Source: Sphingomonas sp. UBA978 (GTDB lineage: Bacteria; Pseudomonadota; Alphaproteobacteria; Sphingomonadales; Sphingomonadaceae). From it: DNA of 64,000 nt. Position 1 is the first letter of the stretch; each line of letters begins with the position of its first letter. A program made the translations under genes and the position numbers. The stretch lies in assembly GCF_002292295.1 (NCBI RefSeq), contig NZ_DBBS01000005.1:1-64000 (forward strand), given 5' to 3'. Below the pieces are notes generated by a model. The model saw only the letters and a list, made by a program, of their open reading frames with translations, made no database searches and was not told the origin of the DNA. Positions 35,070-43,275 of this stretch are shown here, piece by piece.

Positions 35070-35668
35070 CGATCCGCACCCTGTTCGCCACCCGCTTCTA
35101 TGAGGACGATCTCGGCGACGCCGCGCTGCTCGAGGAACTGGAGGATGCCTGCCTCGATCTCGCGCGGCAGGACCGCGCCGGCGTCGCCTGGTCGAAGGCG
35201 CACGGCTATCGCGGCTACACCTCCTACGCCTCGTTGAACGACCTGCCCGCGCGCGACCCGCGCTTCGCCGATCTGGTCCGGCTGCTCAACAAGCATGTCG
35301 CGCGCTTCGCCGAGGCGTGCGCGTTCGACCTCGGCGGGCGCAAGCTGACGCTCGACAGCCTGTGGGTCAACGTCCTCAAGCCCGGCGGCACGCATTCCGG
35401 CCATATCCACCCGCACAGCGCGGTCAGCGGCACGATCTATGTCGCCACGCCGCCGGGCGCGGGCGCGCTCAAGCTGGAGGACCCGCGGCTGCCGATGATG
35501 ATGGCCGCCCCCACCCGCCGCGCCGACGCGGGCGAGGATCACGCGACCTTCGTCTATGCCGAACCCAGGGCCGGCAGCGTCTTCCTGTGGGAAAGCTGGC
35601 TGCGGCACGAGGTCGTCCCCAATGCCGCCAAGGGCAAACGGATCAGCATCAGCTTCAACTATCGCTGA
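35066..35668 (+). CDS. 2OG-Fe(II) oxygenase-like protein (TIGR02466 type)
   Basis: Double-stranded beta-helix protein of the putative 2-oxoglutarate/iron oxygenase family TIGR02466. The 200-residue product has TLFATRFYEDDL at the start, the metal-binding region GGTHSGHIHPHSAVSGTIYV with His pairs near 113-117, and a late WLRHEVVPNAAKGKRISISFN segment with the distal His and the Arg that would hold 2-oxoglutarate. The substrate is unknown. Coupled to pth by ATGA overlap. Confidence 0.85.
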   Translation: MTIRTLFATRFYEDDLGDAALLEELEDACLDLARQDRAGVAWSKAHGYRGYTSYASLNDLPARDPRFADLVRLLNKHVARFAEACAFDLGGRKLTLDSLWVNVLKPGGTHSGHIHPHSAVSGTIYVATPPGAGALKLEDPRLPMMMAAPTRRADAGEDHATFVYAEPRAGSVFLWESWLRHEVVPNAAKGKRISISFNYR

Positions 35669-35725
35669 TCCGCCTTTCCGCCGCCGCAATCGCGTATCAC
35701 CTTCGGGCGATCGGGAGGCGAGGCG

Positions 35726-36043
35726 ATGCGGCTGGCGGTGATGATGGCGATGCAGGCGGTGGCCGGTCCGCCGGTGCCCGCGGAACTGCGGCCGGTCCGG
35801 CCGACCCCGGTCGCGACGCCGTGCAACGAACCGGATGCGCAGGGCGACATCGTCGTCTGCGCCCGCGTCCGCGACGCCGATCGCCTGCCGCGAATCGACC
35901 CCGATCGCTACGCCGGGCGGCCGGTGCGCGCCGAAACCGGGCTGGTCGGCAAGATGCGCATGTCGGCCGCGGCGGAACAGGGGACGCTGCCCAACGGCCA
36001 GAGCAGCCCGCGCGCGATGCTGCATTTCAAGCTGCCGTTCTGA
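35726..36043 (+). CDS. Hypothetical exported protein
   Basis: A 105-residue protein with a short hydrophobic N-terminus (LAVMMAMQAVAG) that may be a signal peptide. The family-like stretch is PCNEPDAQGDIVVCARVRDADRLPRI, a Cys-(N)-DIVVC-A-R pattern I recall from several small sphingomonad exported proteins of unknown function. The two Cys residues could form a disulphide. Nothing more can be said of its job. Confidence 0.65.
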   Translation: MRLAVMMAMQAVAGPPVPAELRPVRPTPVATPCNEPDAQGDIVVCARVRDADRLPRIDPDRYAGRPVRAETGLVGKMRMSAAAEQGTLPNGQSSPRAMLHFKLPF

Positions 36044-36086
36044 TCCGCAACCCGCCGTTCACGCGCGCGACGTTACGACGGCGATC

Positions 36087-36230
36087 ATGCGTATCACGAC
36101 ATCCCGGATCGGCCTTGCCGCCGTCGTCCTGCTGGCCCCCGGCGGCTTCCTGCTGGGCGCGACCCTGATCGCGAACAACTACCGCAAACGCCATGCGAAG
36201 ACGCCGTCGGACCCGCCGATCGTTTCCTGA
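36087..36230 (+). CDS. Small single-pass membrane protein, 47 residues
   Basis: ATG 36087 to TGA 36228-36230. The product has one membrane helix (IGLAAVVLLAPGGFLLGATLIA) and a basic cytoplasmic-type tail (NNYRKRHAKTP). The ribosome site is weak (GGCGATC). No family recognised. It lies 43 bases after the preceding exported-protein gene on the same strand. Confidence 0.5.
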   Translation: MRITTSRIGLAAVVLLAPGGFLLGATLIANNYRKRHAKTPSDPPIVS

Positions 36231-36315
36231 ACGGAACGTTGTTTCAGGTTCATGCAACCGGCTTATGTTGACCGACGTTAGCACATCACAAGTTTCGAGA
36301 ACGGGAGTGATTTTT

Positions 36316-36621
36316 ATGCGTAAGTTGATGCTCGCCATGGGTTGCGCCGCGATGGTCCTGCCCGCCACCATGGTCGTGCCGGTGTCGCAGGCCGGTGCGC
36401 AGCGCTACAAGTATCGCGAATGGCGCGACGATCGCGGCCGCGTCCGCTGCCGCAAGCCCGACGGCACCACCGGTGCAGTGGTCGGCGCGGTCGGCGGTGC
36501 GCTGCTGGGTCGCACGATCGACACCCGCGGCGACCGTACGGTCGGCACGCTGGGCGGCGCGGTCGCCGGTGGCCTGCTCGGTCGCGAGATCGACCGCGGC
36601 GGCAAGCGCCGCTGCCGCTAA
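36316..36621 (+). CDS. Exported glycine-zipper 2TM-like protein
   Basis: A 101-residue precursor with a signal peptide (LAMGCAAMVLPATMVVPVSQAGA). The mature part starts with a basic YKYREWRDDRGRVRCRKPDG segment and continues with glycine-zipper helices TGAVVGAVGGALLGRTID and TLGGAVAGGLLGREID. Such proteins (Pfam glycine zipper 2TM type) sit in or on the outer membrane and are stress-linked in other bacteria. It shares the CR-x2-DGTTG-x-x-VG pattern with the protein at 37252-37842. GGGAG lies ten bases before the start. Confidence 0.8.
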   Translation: MRKLMLAMGCAAMVLPATMVVPVSQAGAQRYKYREWRDDRGRVRCRKPDGTTGAVVGAVGGALLGRTIDTRGDRTVGTLGGAVAGGLLGREIDRGGKRRCR

Positions 36622-36646
36622 GCCACGGGATAAGTTTCGTCAGGAG

Positions 36647-36677
36647 GGGCGTCGCGAGGAAACTCGCGGCGCCCTTT
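36647..36677 (+). terminator. Probable terminator after the glycine-zipper gene
   Basis: GGGCGTCGCGAG (36647-36658) pairs with CTCGCGGCGCCC (36663-36674) around GAAA, with one mismatch, followed by a short TTT. Confidence 0.7.
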
Positions 36678-36716
36678 CTGCGTATGCACGTCCGAACCCC
36701 ACAGGAGACGTTTTAC

Positions 36717-37142
36717 ATGGTCACCCGCAGCGCTTCGGCGAGCTACGACGGCCTCGGCAAGGACGGCAAGGGCAAGATCACGACCCAGTCGGGCGTGCTC
36801 AGCGACAGCAATTACGGCTTCGGCACCCGCTTCGAGGATGGTCCCGGCACCAATCCCGAAGAGCTGATCGCGGCGGCGCATGCCAGCTGCTTCACGATGG
36901 CGCTCAGCTTCGCGCTCGCCGGCGCCGGCCATGCGCAGGGCAATCTCAAGACCGACGCCAAGGTGACGCTGGACAAGGACGGCGACGGCTTCACCATCAC
37001 CAGGTCCGCGCTGACGCTGACCGGTCATGTAGAGGGCATCGACCAGGCGGAATTCGAACGTATCGCCAACGAAGCCAAGGCCGGCTGCCCGGTCTCCAAG
37101 GTCCTCAACTGCGACATCACGCTCGCGACCACCTTCGGCTGA
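36717..37142 (+). CDS. OsmC-family peroxide reductase
   Basis: Thiol peroxidase-like protein of the OsmC/Ohr group, removing organic peroxides. The 141-residue product has the two reactive Cys sites, AAHASCFTMALSFALAG (Cys about 60) and AKAGCPVSKVLN (Cys about 126), and an N-terminal VTRSASASYDGLGKDGKG. It is of OsmC rather than Ohr form judging by the opening. ATG 36717 follows AGGAG at a good distance. It lies between two glycine-zipper genes. Confidence 0.93.
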   Translation: MVTRSASASYDGLGKDGKGKITTQSGVLSDSNYGFGTRFEDGPGTNPEELIAAAHASCFTMALSFALAGAGHAQGNLKTDAKVTLDKDGDGFTITRSALTLTGHVEGIDQAEFERIANEAKAGCPVSKVLNCDITLATTFG

Positions 37143-37251
37143 TCCGCCGGGACGGCCTGTCGGAGTGGTGAACGCGACGTAGTTTGCCGTTCACGCAACC
37201 CGGCGGGCCGTCCGCTGGTTCTGTGGGCACGTCCATCAAGGAGCCAGACCC

Positions 37252-37842
37252 ATGCGTATCGCCTTCCTGTCCGCCGCACTTGTGGCGACGATATTCTCGG
37301 CGATCCCCGCCGCCGCCCAGGACACCCGCCGCGAGGCGAACCGGGAGTATCGTGGCGAGGTACGCGACGCCCGTCAGGACGATCGCCGCGAATTGCGCAA
37401 TGCCGATTCGCGCCGCGACGTCCGCGATGCCCGCCGCGAATATCGCGACGAGGTCCGCGACGCGCGTCAGGATCGCCGCGGCGACCTGCGCGACATTCGT
37501 CAGGACCGCCGCGACGACTGGCGCCAGTATCGCAACTACGATTACAACCGCCTGCCCCGCGGGCAGCGTGCCTATTTCGCCGATCAATATTATCGCGACG
37601 GCCGCTACTACCAGACGCGCCGACTCGGTCGTAACGACCGCATCTATCGCGGCAACAACGGGCGTTATTACTGCCGCCGCACCGACGGCACGACCGGCCT
37701 GATCGTCGGCGGGCTTGCCGGCGGTGCGCTCGGCAACGTCATTGCCGGCGGCGGTTCGCGCCTGCTCGGCACGCTGGTCGGCGCCGGCGGCGGTGCGCTG
37801 CTCGGCCGGTCGATCGACCGCGGTCAGGTCACCTGCCGCTGA
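37252..37842 (+). CDS. Exported protein: charged Arg/Asp repeats plus glycine zipper
   Basis: A 196-residue precursor with a signal peptide (FLSAALVATIFSAIPAAAQ). Residues about 25-95 are a highly charged repeat region with the word R-x-V-R-D-A-R-Q-D recurring (REYRDEVRDARQDRRGDLR), which would form a long helix or coiled coil. Then comes a Tyr-rich RcnB-like part (QYYRDGRYYQTRRL, NGRYYCRRTDG) and a glycine zipper (GGLAGGALGNVIAGG, VGAGGGALLGRSID). The last part parallels the protein at 36316-36621. Cell-envelope stress or structural role is an inference from family. Own ribosome site AAGGAG. Confidence 0.82.
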   Translation: MRIAFLSAALVATIFSAIPAAAQDTRREANREYRGEVRDARQDDRRELRNADSRRDVRDARREYRDEVRDARQDRRGDLRDIRQDRRDDWRQYRNYDYNRLPRGQRAYFADQYYRDGRYYQTRRLGRNDRIYRGNNGRYYCRRTDGTTGLIVGGLAGGALGNVIAGGGSRLLGTLVGAGGGALLGRSIDRGQVTCR

Positions 37843-37860
37843 TCGACGGCGCAGGATTAA

Positions 37861-37891
37861 GAAAGGGCCCGGTGGCGACATCGGGCCTTTC
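37861..37891. terminator. Terminator between converging genes
   Basis: GAAAGGGCCCG and CGGGCCTTTC flank a short loop and lie between the stop of the repeat protein and the stop of the minus-strand gene at 37900. It could act in both directions; T-runs are short. Confidence 0.6.
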
Positions 37892-37899
37892 TCACGTCC

Positions 37900-38121
37900 T
37901 CAGATGATGCCGCCACCCAGGCTGAGGCGGATCGCGAAGATCACGATCAGCACGAGATTGAGGTTGCGACCGCCGTTCGACGACGACATCGCGCCGATCG
38001 CGGCGCCGACGATGCCGATCGGAATGACCAGCCAGTTCATCCAGCCGAGCAACGGCATGAAAGCGACGAGCCCGAGCACTAGGGTGACGAGGCCGATCGC
38101 GACGGAGACGATGTTGAGCAT
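37900..38121 (-). CDS. Small two-helix membrane protein
   Basis: A 73-residue hydrophobic protein with segments VSVAIGLVTLVLGLVAFM, LVIPIGIVGAAIGAM and LVLIVIFAIRLSLGG. Small proteins of this layout are widespread and unassigned. It faces the glycine-zipper gene tail to tail. Confidence 0.65.
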   Translation of the reverse strand: MLNIVSVAIGLVTLVLGLVAFMPLLGWMNWLVIPIGIVGAAIGAMSSSNGGRNLNLVLIVIFAIRLSLGGGII

Positions 38122-38230
38122 GGCGCCAACATGGTCGCTGTCTCGGCACGGGACAAGCGCCCATCGTGTGACGTTCGGTTAACCATCAACGCCGATGGCA
38201 CCTTAACGGCGGCTGCGCCATGACCATGGC

Positions 38231-38944
38231 GTGACGACGAATCGCGCCCTCCTCCTGTCCGTCCTGCTGCTCGCCGCGTGCAGCAAGGAACCCGCATCGC
38301 AGCAGGACCTCGACAGCCTCGACCGGGAACTGACCGGATCGGCGGCGGGCAACACGCGCGATCCGGCGCTGACCGCGGCGCTGCACGACCAGATCATGGT
38401 CGATCCCGCGCTGACGCAGAGCGCCAACACCAATGTCGTGCGCCCGCCGAGCCGCCCCGACCCGCTGTCGGTGCCGGTCGACCCTGCCCGCAGCGGCGAC
38501 GGCGTGCGCGCCGCGGATCTCAAGCCCGTCCCCGCCGCCGGCAAGGACTGCCCGGCCTGTCGCAAGGCCGATGGCGCGCTGACGCTGGGTGAGCTCGCGG
38601 CGCGCCAGTCTGGCGACGGCGGCTGCGCGCAGCGCGTGACCTATTCCGCCGCCTGGGCCAACCGCCTGCCCGCCGACGTGCCGCTCTATCCCGATGCGCG
38701 CGTGCGCGAGGCCGCCGGCAACGACGCCTGCGGGCTGCGCGTCGTCAGCTTCACCAGCGCCGCGCCGGTCGGCCGCATCCTCGACTGGTACAATGCGCGT
38801 GTCAGCCGCGCCGGCTATTCCGCCGAGCATCAGGCGTCGGGCGCACAGCACATCTTGGGCGGCACGCGCGGCGATGCCGCCTATATCGTCTATGCGACCG
38901 CCAGCCCTGGCGGCGGCAGCGACATCGACCTGCTGGTCCGCTAA
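38231..38944 (+). CDS. Hypothetical lipoprotein
   Basis: GTG start at 38231. The 237-residue precursor has a lipoprotein signal (ALLLSVLLLAACSK, Cys about 17). A disordered Pro/Asp-rich part precedes a CPAC-containing segment and a C-terminal domain with ADVPLYPDARVREAAG, DACGLRVVSF and ILDWYNARVSRAGYSAEHQ, resembling small alpha/beta domains found in other sphingomonad lipoproteins. The family has no known role to me. It stands alone on the plus strand. Confidence 0.75.
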   Translation: MTTNRALLLSVLLLAACSKEPASQQDLDSLDRELTGSAAGNTRDPALTAALHDQIMVDPALTQSANTNVVRPPSRPDPLSVPVDPARSGDGVRAADLKPVPAAGKDCPACRKADGALTLGELAARQSGDGGCAQRVTYSAAWANRLPADVPLYPDARVREAAGNDACGLRVVSFTSAAPVGRILDWYNARVSRAGYSAEHQASGAQHILGGTRGDAAYIVYATASPGGGSDIDLLVR

Positions 38945-39095
38945 CGCCAGAGCGGCGGGTCAGCCAAGGGTACGGCAACAGCACTGCCATAGATCAAGGC
39001 GATCATCGCTTGCGATCTCCGGCCGCTCGCCCATATTGTGCAGCGCAGCATCAATACGTCTGCCGGCGATCCTGCCCCTTACGTGGAGTGCGCGC

Positions 39096-40202
39096 ATGCG
39101 ACGTTTGTCCGATACCATCGGCCGCCTGGCCGCCGCCCGCATGCCGCTCGACGGGCGGACCGGGACGACGCCCGATCGCCTGACCGATCTCAATGGCTTC
39201 GGCCGCAATCCCGGCAACCTGCGCGCGCGCTTGTATGTGCCCGCCAGCGTCGCGGCACGGCCGGCGCTGGTCGTGGTCCTCCACGGCTGCACGCAGAATG
39301 CCGCCGGCTACGACATGGGTGCGGGCTGGTCGCGACTCGCGGACGAACAGGGGTTCGTGCTGCTGTTCCCGGAACAGAAGAGCGCCAACAATCCCAACCG
39401 CTGCTTCAACTGGTTCGCCGCCGAAGACGTCAGCCGCGACCATGGCGAGGCGCAGTCGATCCACGAGATGATCGCCGCGATCCGCGACGATCACGACGTC
39501 GATCCCGACCGGATCTTCATCAACGGCCTGTCCGCCGGTGGCGCGATGACCGCGGTGATGCTGGCGACCTATCCCGAATTGTTCGCTGGTGGCGCGATCA
39601 TCGGCGGCCTGCCCTATGGCACCGCGATGGGCGTGGTGCAGGCGCTCGACCGGATGCGCGGCCACGGCATGCCCGACGACGCCGCGCTGGCCACGCTGGC
39701 ACGCGATGCGTCGGGGCATAGCGGCCGCTGGCCGACGCTGTCGGTGTGGCATGGCGATTCGGATGCGACGGTGCAGGATGCCAATGCCGAGGCGATCCTG
39801 ACCCAATGGCGCGCGCTGCACGGCGTCGCCGACACGCCGGCATCGCGCAGCGCGACCGGCGGTCAGGTGCATCGCACGTGGCAGGACGCCGCCGGCCGGA
39901 CGGTGATCGAGGATCACCGCATCGCCGGCATGGGCCATGGCACGCCGATCGCGACGCGCGGCGCGGAGGCGGGCGGCACCGCCGGCGCGTTCATGCTCGA
40001 CGTCGGCATTTCCTCGACGCGGCGGATCGCCGCCTTCTGGGGCATCGCGCCCGCCCCCGCGGCGACCGGCGACCCCACTGCCTCCACCGCCGCGCCCCGC
40101 CAGCCGCAGCGCCTGCGCCCCGAACCGACGCCCCGACGCGAGGTGACCGGCGTCGCCGCGATCATCGACGATGCGCTGCGGGCCGCCGGGCTCGTCCGCT
40201 GA
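39096..40202 (+). CDS. Extracellular PHB-depolymerase-like esterase
   Basis: Alpha/beta hydrolase of the PHB depolymerase/LpqC/feruloyl esterase group. The 368-residue product has VVVLHGCTQNAAGYD, whose HGC forms the oxyanion region, the nucleophile motif GLSAGGAM (Ser about 155), a catalytic Asp in WHGDSDATV and His in GMGHGTP. The usual catalytic triad is complete. The last 60 residues are Pro/Ala-rich and probably a linker or anchor. No clear signal peptide, although the N-terminus is basic. Substrate unknown: short polyesters or aromatic esters are possible. GGAG lies eight bases before ATG 39096. Confidence 0.88.
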   Translation: MRRLSDTIGRLAAARMPLDGRTGTTPDRLTDLNGFGRNPGNLRARLYVPASVAARPALVVVLHGCTQNAAGYDMGAGWSRLADEQGFVLLFPEQKSANNPNRCFNWFAAEDVSRDHGEAQSIHEMIAAIRDDHDVDPDRIFINGLSAGGAMTAVMLATYPELFAGGAIIGGLPYGTAMGVVQALDRMRGHGMPDDAALATLARDASGHSGRWPTLSVWHGDSDATVQDANAEAILTQWRALHGVADTPASRSATGGQVHRTWQDAAGRTVIEDHRIAGMGHGTPIATRGAEAGGTAGAFMLDVGISSTRRIAAFWGIAPAPAATGDPTASTAAPRQPQRLRPEPTPRREVTGVAAIIDDALRAAGLVR

Positions 40203-40259
40203 CGCGGCGGTGTGCGGCCTGCATTCCCCTGACGGCGTTCTTGCTTTAGGGCGAGCGGC

Positions 40260-40643
40260 ATGCCTCTTGTCTTAGTCATGGTCGGCGGTGCCCTAGGGAG
40301 CGGCGCACGCTATCTCACCGGCCGCGCCGCGCTTTCGCTGTTCGGCCCGAACTTCCCCTACGGCACCCTCGCCGTCAACCTGATCGGCGGGCTGCTGATG
40401 GGCGCGCTGGCCGGCAGCCTCGTGCGCGCCGCCGGCTCCGGCGAGGCGTGGCGGCTGTTCGTCGGCGTCGGCGTGCTCGGCGGCTTCACCACCTTTTCCT
40501 CGTTCAGCCTCGACGTCGTCACCCTGATCGAGCGCGGCGCGCCCGGCACCGCGCTCTTCTATGTCCTGCTGTCCGTGACCGGATCGGTGCTGGCGCTGTT
40601 CGCCGGGCTGATGATGACCCGCACCGGAGGCACGCTGGCATGA
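40260..40643 (+). CDS. crcB: Fluoride ion channel
   Basis: Fluc-type membrane channel that lets fluoride leave the cell. The 127-residue product has four hydrophobic segments, the GGALGSGARYLTGR opening, NLIGGLLMGAL with the conserved Asn, and GFTTFSSFSLD with the phenylalanine box. No fluoride riboswitch was recognised in the 57 bases upstream. Its stop overlaps the next gene (ATGA). Confidence 0.95.
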   Translation: MPLVLVMVGGALGSGARYLTGRAALSLFGPNFPYGTLAVNLIGGLLMGALAGSLVRAAGSGEAWRLFVGVGVLGGFTTFSSFSLDVVTLIERGAPGTALFYVLLSVTGSVLALFAGLMMTRTGGTLA

Positions 40644-41776
40644 GCGACGACAGCAAGGCGATCCGGGATCAGGGCATCCGCCAGTTCAACGTCGGCTATG
40701 ACGACGACGGCATCCGGCTCGATCGCTGGTTCAAACGGCATCTGCCCGACACCAGCTTCACCACCGTCGCCAAATGGGCACGCACCGGCCAATTGCGCGT
40801 CGATGGATCGCGCGCCACGCCGGGCGACCGGATCAAGGCCGGCCAGACGCTGCGCGTGCCGCCGCCCGAACCCGAGATCAAGGACGAGGCCGGCGTCGTC
40901 GTCGCCAAGCCGAAGCGCGAACGCGCGCCGCTGAGCGAGGACCAGACCGCCTTCGCGCGCGAGATGGTGATCCACAAGGACCTGCAGGCGCTCGTCCTCA
41001 ACAAGCCGCCCGGCCTCGCCACCCAGGGCGGCACCAAGACGATCGATCACGTCGACGGCCTGCTCGACGCGCTGCAGTACGATGCCGAAGGGCGGCCGAA
41101 GCTCGTCCACCGCCTCGACAAGGACACGTCGGGCGCGCTGCTCGTCGCCCGCACCAGCCGCGCCGCGGCGTTCTTCGCCAAGGCCTTTTCCGGCCGCACC
41201 GCGCGCAAGATCTATTGGGCGCTGATCGTCGACGTCCCCTCGATCGAGGATGGCGTCATCGACCTGCCGATCGGCAAGCAGCCCGGCACCGGCGGCGAGA
41301 AGATGCACGTCGACGAGGAGAACGGCTCGCCCGCGCGCACCCGCTATCGCGTCATCGAACGCGCCGGCAACCGCTGCGCCTGGGTCGAGTTACAGCCGTT
41401 CACCGGCCGTACGCATCAGCTGCGCGTCCATATGGCGGCGATCGGCCATCCGATCGTCGGCGACGGCAAATATGGCGGCGCGGCGGCATTCCTGACCGGC
41501 GGGATCAGCCGCAAGATGCACCTGCACGCACGCCGCATCCGCGTCGACCATCCCGACGGCGGCAGCATCGACGAAACCGCGAGCCTGCCGACGCACTTCG
41601 CCGAGAGCCTCGCCACCCTGGGCTTCGACGAGGCGAAGGGCGATGCGATGCCGTTCGAGGAAGTGAAGAAGGGGCCGCCGCCCAAGGCCGTGCTCAAGCA
41701 ACGCGCCAAGGCGCATGCCAAGTCGATGCGCAAGGAGCATCGCGGCGAGCGGCGCCGGCGCGGCGCCAAGGACTGA
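40640..41776 (+). CDS. RluA-family pseudouridine synthase
   Basis: Makes pseudouridine in rRNA (or tRNA). The 378-residue product has an N-terminal S4-like RNA-binding part (GIRLDRWFKRHLPDTSFTT, RTGQLRVDGSRATPG), the catalytic HRLDKDTSGALLVAR with the essential Asp near 173, and GRTHQLRVHMAAIGHPIVGD. The C-terminus adds a basic Lys/Arg-rich tail of about 40 residues, more extended than usual. RluC or RluD type; the target site cannot be told. Coupled to crcB by ATGA and to the next gene by TGATG. Confidence 0.94.
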   Translation: MSDDSKAIRDQGIRQFNVGYDDDGIRLDRWFKRHLPDTSFTTVAKWARTGQLRVDGSRATPGDRIKAGQTLRVPPPEPEIKDEAGVVVAKPKRERAPLSEDQTAFAREMVIHKDLQALVLNKPPGLATQGGTKTIDHVDGLLDALQYDAEGRPKLVHRLDKDTSGALLVARTSRAAAFFAKAFSGRTARKIYWALIVDVPSIEDGVIDLPIGKQPGTGGEKMHVDEENGSPARTRYRVIERAGNRCAWVELQPFTGRTHQLRVHMAAIGHPIVGDGKYGGAAAFLTGGISRKMHLHARRIRVDHPDGGSIDETASLPTHFAESLATLGFDEAKGDAMPFEEVKKGPPPKAVLKQRAKAHAKSMRKEHRGERRRRGAKD

Positions 41777-42360
41777 TGCACCCCGACCCCCGGTTTCGGT
41801 CGGATACGGCGTTGCTTGCCGATGCGGAGCGGATCGGATTCGCCCATATCTTCGCGGCGACGCCGGACGGGCCGATGGTGGTACAGGCTCCGGTGACGCT
41901 GCATGGCGAACGGCTGCGCTTCCATGTGTCGCGCGCCAACCGCATCGCGCCGCATATGGACGGCGCATCGGTCGTGCTGAGCCTGGCCGAGGTACAGGGC
42001 TATGTCAGCGCCAATTTCTACGCAGCGCCCGGCAATCAGGTGCCGACTTGGAATTACGTGTCGGTCGAGGTCGATGGCATCGCCAACGCGATCGGTGCGG
42101 ACGAACTGACGGAACAGCTGGACCGGCTTGCGGCGCTGCACGAACCGCGCGACGATCCTTGGACGCGCGACAAGGTCGATCCCGTCGTCTTCGCGAAGCT
42201 GCTCGGCGGCATCCGTGGGTTCGACGTCACGGTGACGGCGGTGCGCGGCACGACCAAGCTCAGCCAGAACAAGACACCGCAGGATCGCGCCGGCGTCGTC
42301 GCGGGGCTGCGCCGCGAGGGACGGCATGCGCTGGCCGACCGGATGGACACGCTGCGCTGA
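41776..42360 (+). CDS. PaiB-type FMN-binding protein
   Basis: Split-barrel FMN-binding protein of the PaiB (negative regulator) family, a 194-residue protein. Family signs are HPDPRFRSD near the start, MVVQAPVTLHGERLRFHVSRANR, VQGYVSANFYAAPGNQVPTWNYVSV with the tell-tale PTWNY motif, and the late GIRGFDVTVTAVRGTTKLSQNK. Called a transcriptional regulator by homology, but there is no DNA-binding domain in view. Start shares bases with the previous stop. Confidence 0.88.
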   Translation: MHPDPRFRSDTALLADAERIGFAHIFAATPDGPMVVQAPVTLHGERLRFHVSRANRIAPHMDGASVVLSLAEVQGYVSANFYAAPGNQVPTWNYVSVEVDGIANAIGADELTEQLDRLAALHEPRDDPWTRDKVDPVVFAKLLGGIRGFDVTVTAVRGTTKLSQNKTPQDRAGVVAGLRREGRHALADRMDTLR

Positions 42361-42403
42361 CCAGCCCCTTCACCTGTCCGTCCCGCCCCGCTACGGCAGC
42401 ACG

Positions 42404-43057
42404 ATGACCAAACTCGCCGTGTTCGACTGCGACGGCACGCTCGTCGACAGCCAGGCCAATATCTGCGTCGCGATGGAGGAGGCGTTCCGCATCGCCGACC
42501 TGCCCGCGCCGCCGCGACCCGCGATCCGGCGCATCGTCGGACTGAGCCTGGTCGAGGCGATCCGCGCGCTGCTGCCGCATGCCGACGACGCGCAGCACCG
42601 GCGGATGGCGGCGGATTACAAGGATGCGTTCTTCCGCCTGCGCACCAGCGGCGCGATGGCGGAGGAGCCTTTGTTCGAGGGGATCGGCGACGTGCTGCGG
42701 ACGCTCGCGGCGGGCGGGTGGACGCTCGGCGTCGCGACCGGCAAGTCGGATCGCGGGCTGGCGCACATCCTCGCGCACCATGATATCGCCGACCGCTTCG
42801 TCACCCTGCAGACCGCGGACCGCCATCCGTCCAAGCCCGATCCGGCGATGCTGCTCGCGGCGATGGACGAAGCGGGCGCGACGCCGCAGAACAGCGCGAT
42901 GATCGGCGACACCAGTTTCGACATGGCGATGGCCAGGGCGGCGGGTGTGCGCGCGGTCGGTGTCGCCTGGGGCTATCACGATGTGCGCGACCTAATCGAT
43001 GGCGGCGCCGACGTCGTCGCCGATCATGTCGCCGCGCTGCCGGGCCTGCTGGTATGA
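42404..43057 (+). CDS. HAD-IA hydrolase (phosphoglycolate phosphatase-like)
   Basis: A 217-residue haloacid dehalogenase-type phosphatase. Motif I is FDCDGTLVDSQ with the Asp nucleophile, motif II a Thr in GVATGKSDRG, motif III the Lys in HPSKPDPAML and motif IV the acidic pair in GDTSFDMAMA. The cap is of the Gph type. The closest named relative is phosphoglycolate phosphatase, though other sugar phosphates are possible. The next gene starts inside its stop (ATGA). Confidence 0.88.
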   Translation: MTKLAVFDCDGTLVDSQANICVAMEEAFRIADLPAPPRPAIRRIVGLSLVEAIRALLPHADDAQHRRMAADYKDAFFRLRTSGAMAEEPLFEGIGDVLRTLAAGGWTLGVATGKSDRGLAHILAHHDIADRFVTLQTADRHPSKPDPAMLLAAMDEAGATPQNSAMIGDTSFDMAMARAAGVRAVGVAWGYHDVRDLIDGGADVVADHVAALPGLLV

Positions 43058-43275
43058 CCGCGCACGAGGCGCGAGCCCGCCGCCGCTGGCTCGGCATCGT
43101 CGCCAGCCGCATCGTCGGCAGCCTCGGCGCCGTGTTCGGGCTGGTGCTGGCGGTGCGCGCACCCGACTGGCCGGTAAAGGTGCTCGGCGTCGCGATCACC
43201 CTGTCGGCGCTGGCGGTGGTCGCAATCGTGCCGGCGAGCCTCGCGCACCGCTGGCGGACCCCGCCCGGGTCATGA
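43054..43275 (+). CDS. Small two-helix membrane protein
   Basis: A 73-residue protein: basic N-terminus (EARARRRW), membrane segments IVASRIVGSLGAVFGLVLAV and VLGVAITLSALAVVAIVPA, then RWRTPPGS. It starts and stops inside its neighbours' codons (ATGA on both sides), strong evidence that it is expressed with the HAD phosphatase and the ATP12 chaperone. I recall no function for this family. Confidence 0.75.
   Translation: MTAHEARARRRWLGIVASRIVGSLGAVFGLVLAVRAPDWPVKVLGVAITLSALAVVAIVPASLAHRWRTPPGS

Noticed and set aside
40203..40259. Possible fluoride riboswitch before crcB
   Set aside because: The 57-base gap is short and I could not find the conserved crcB-motif pairing.
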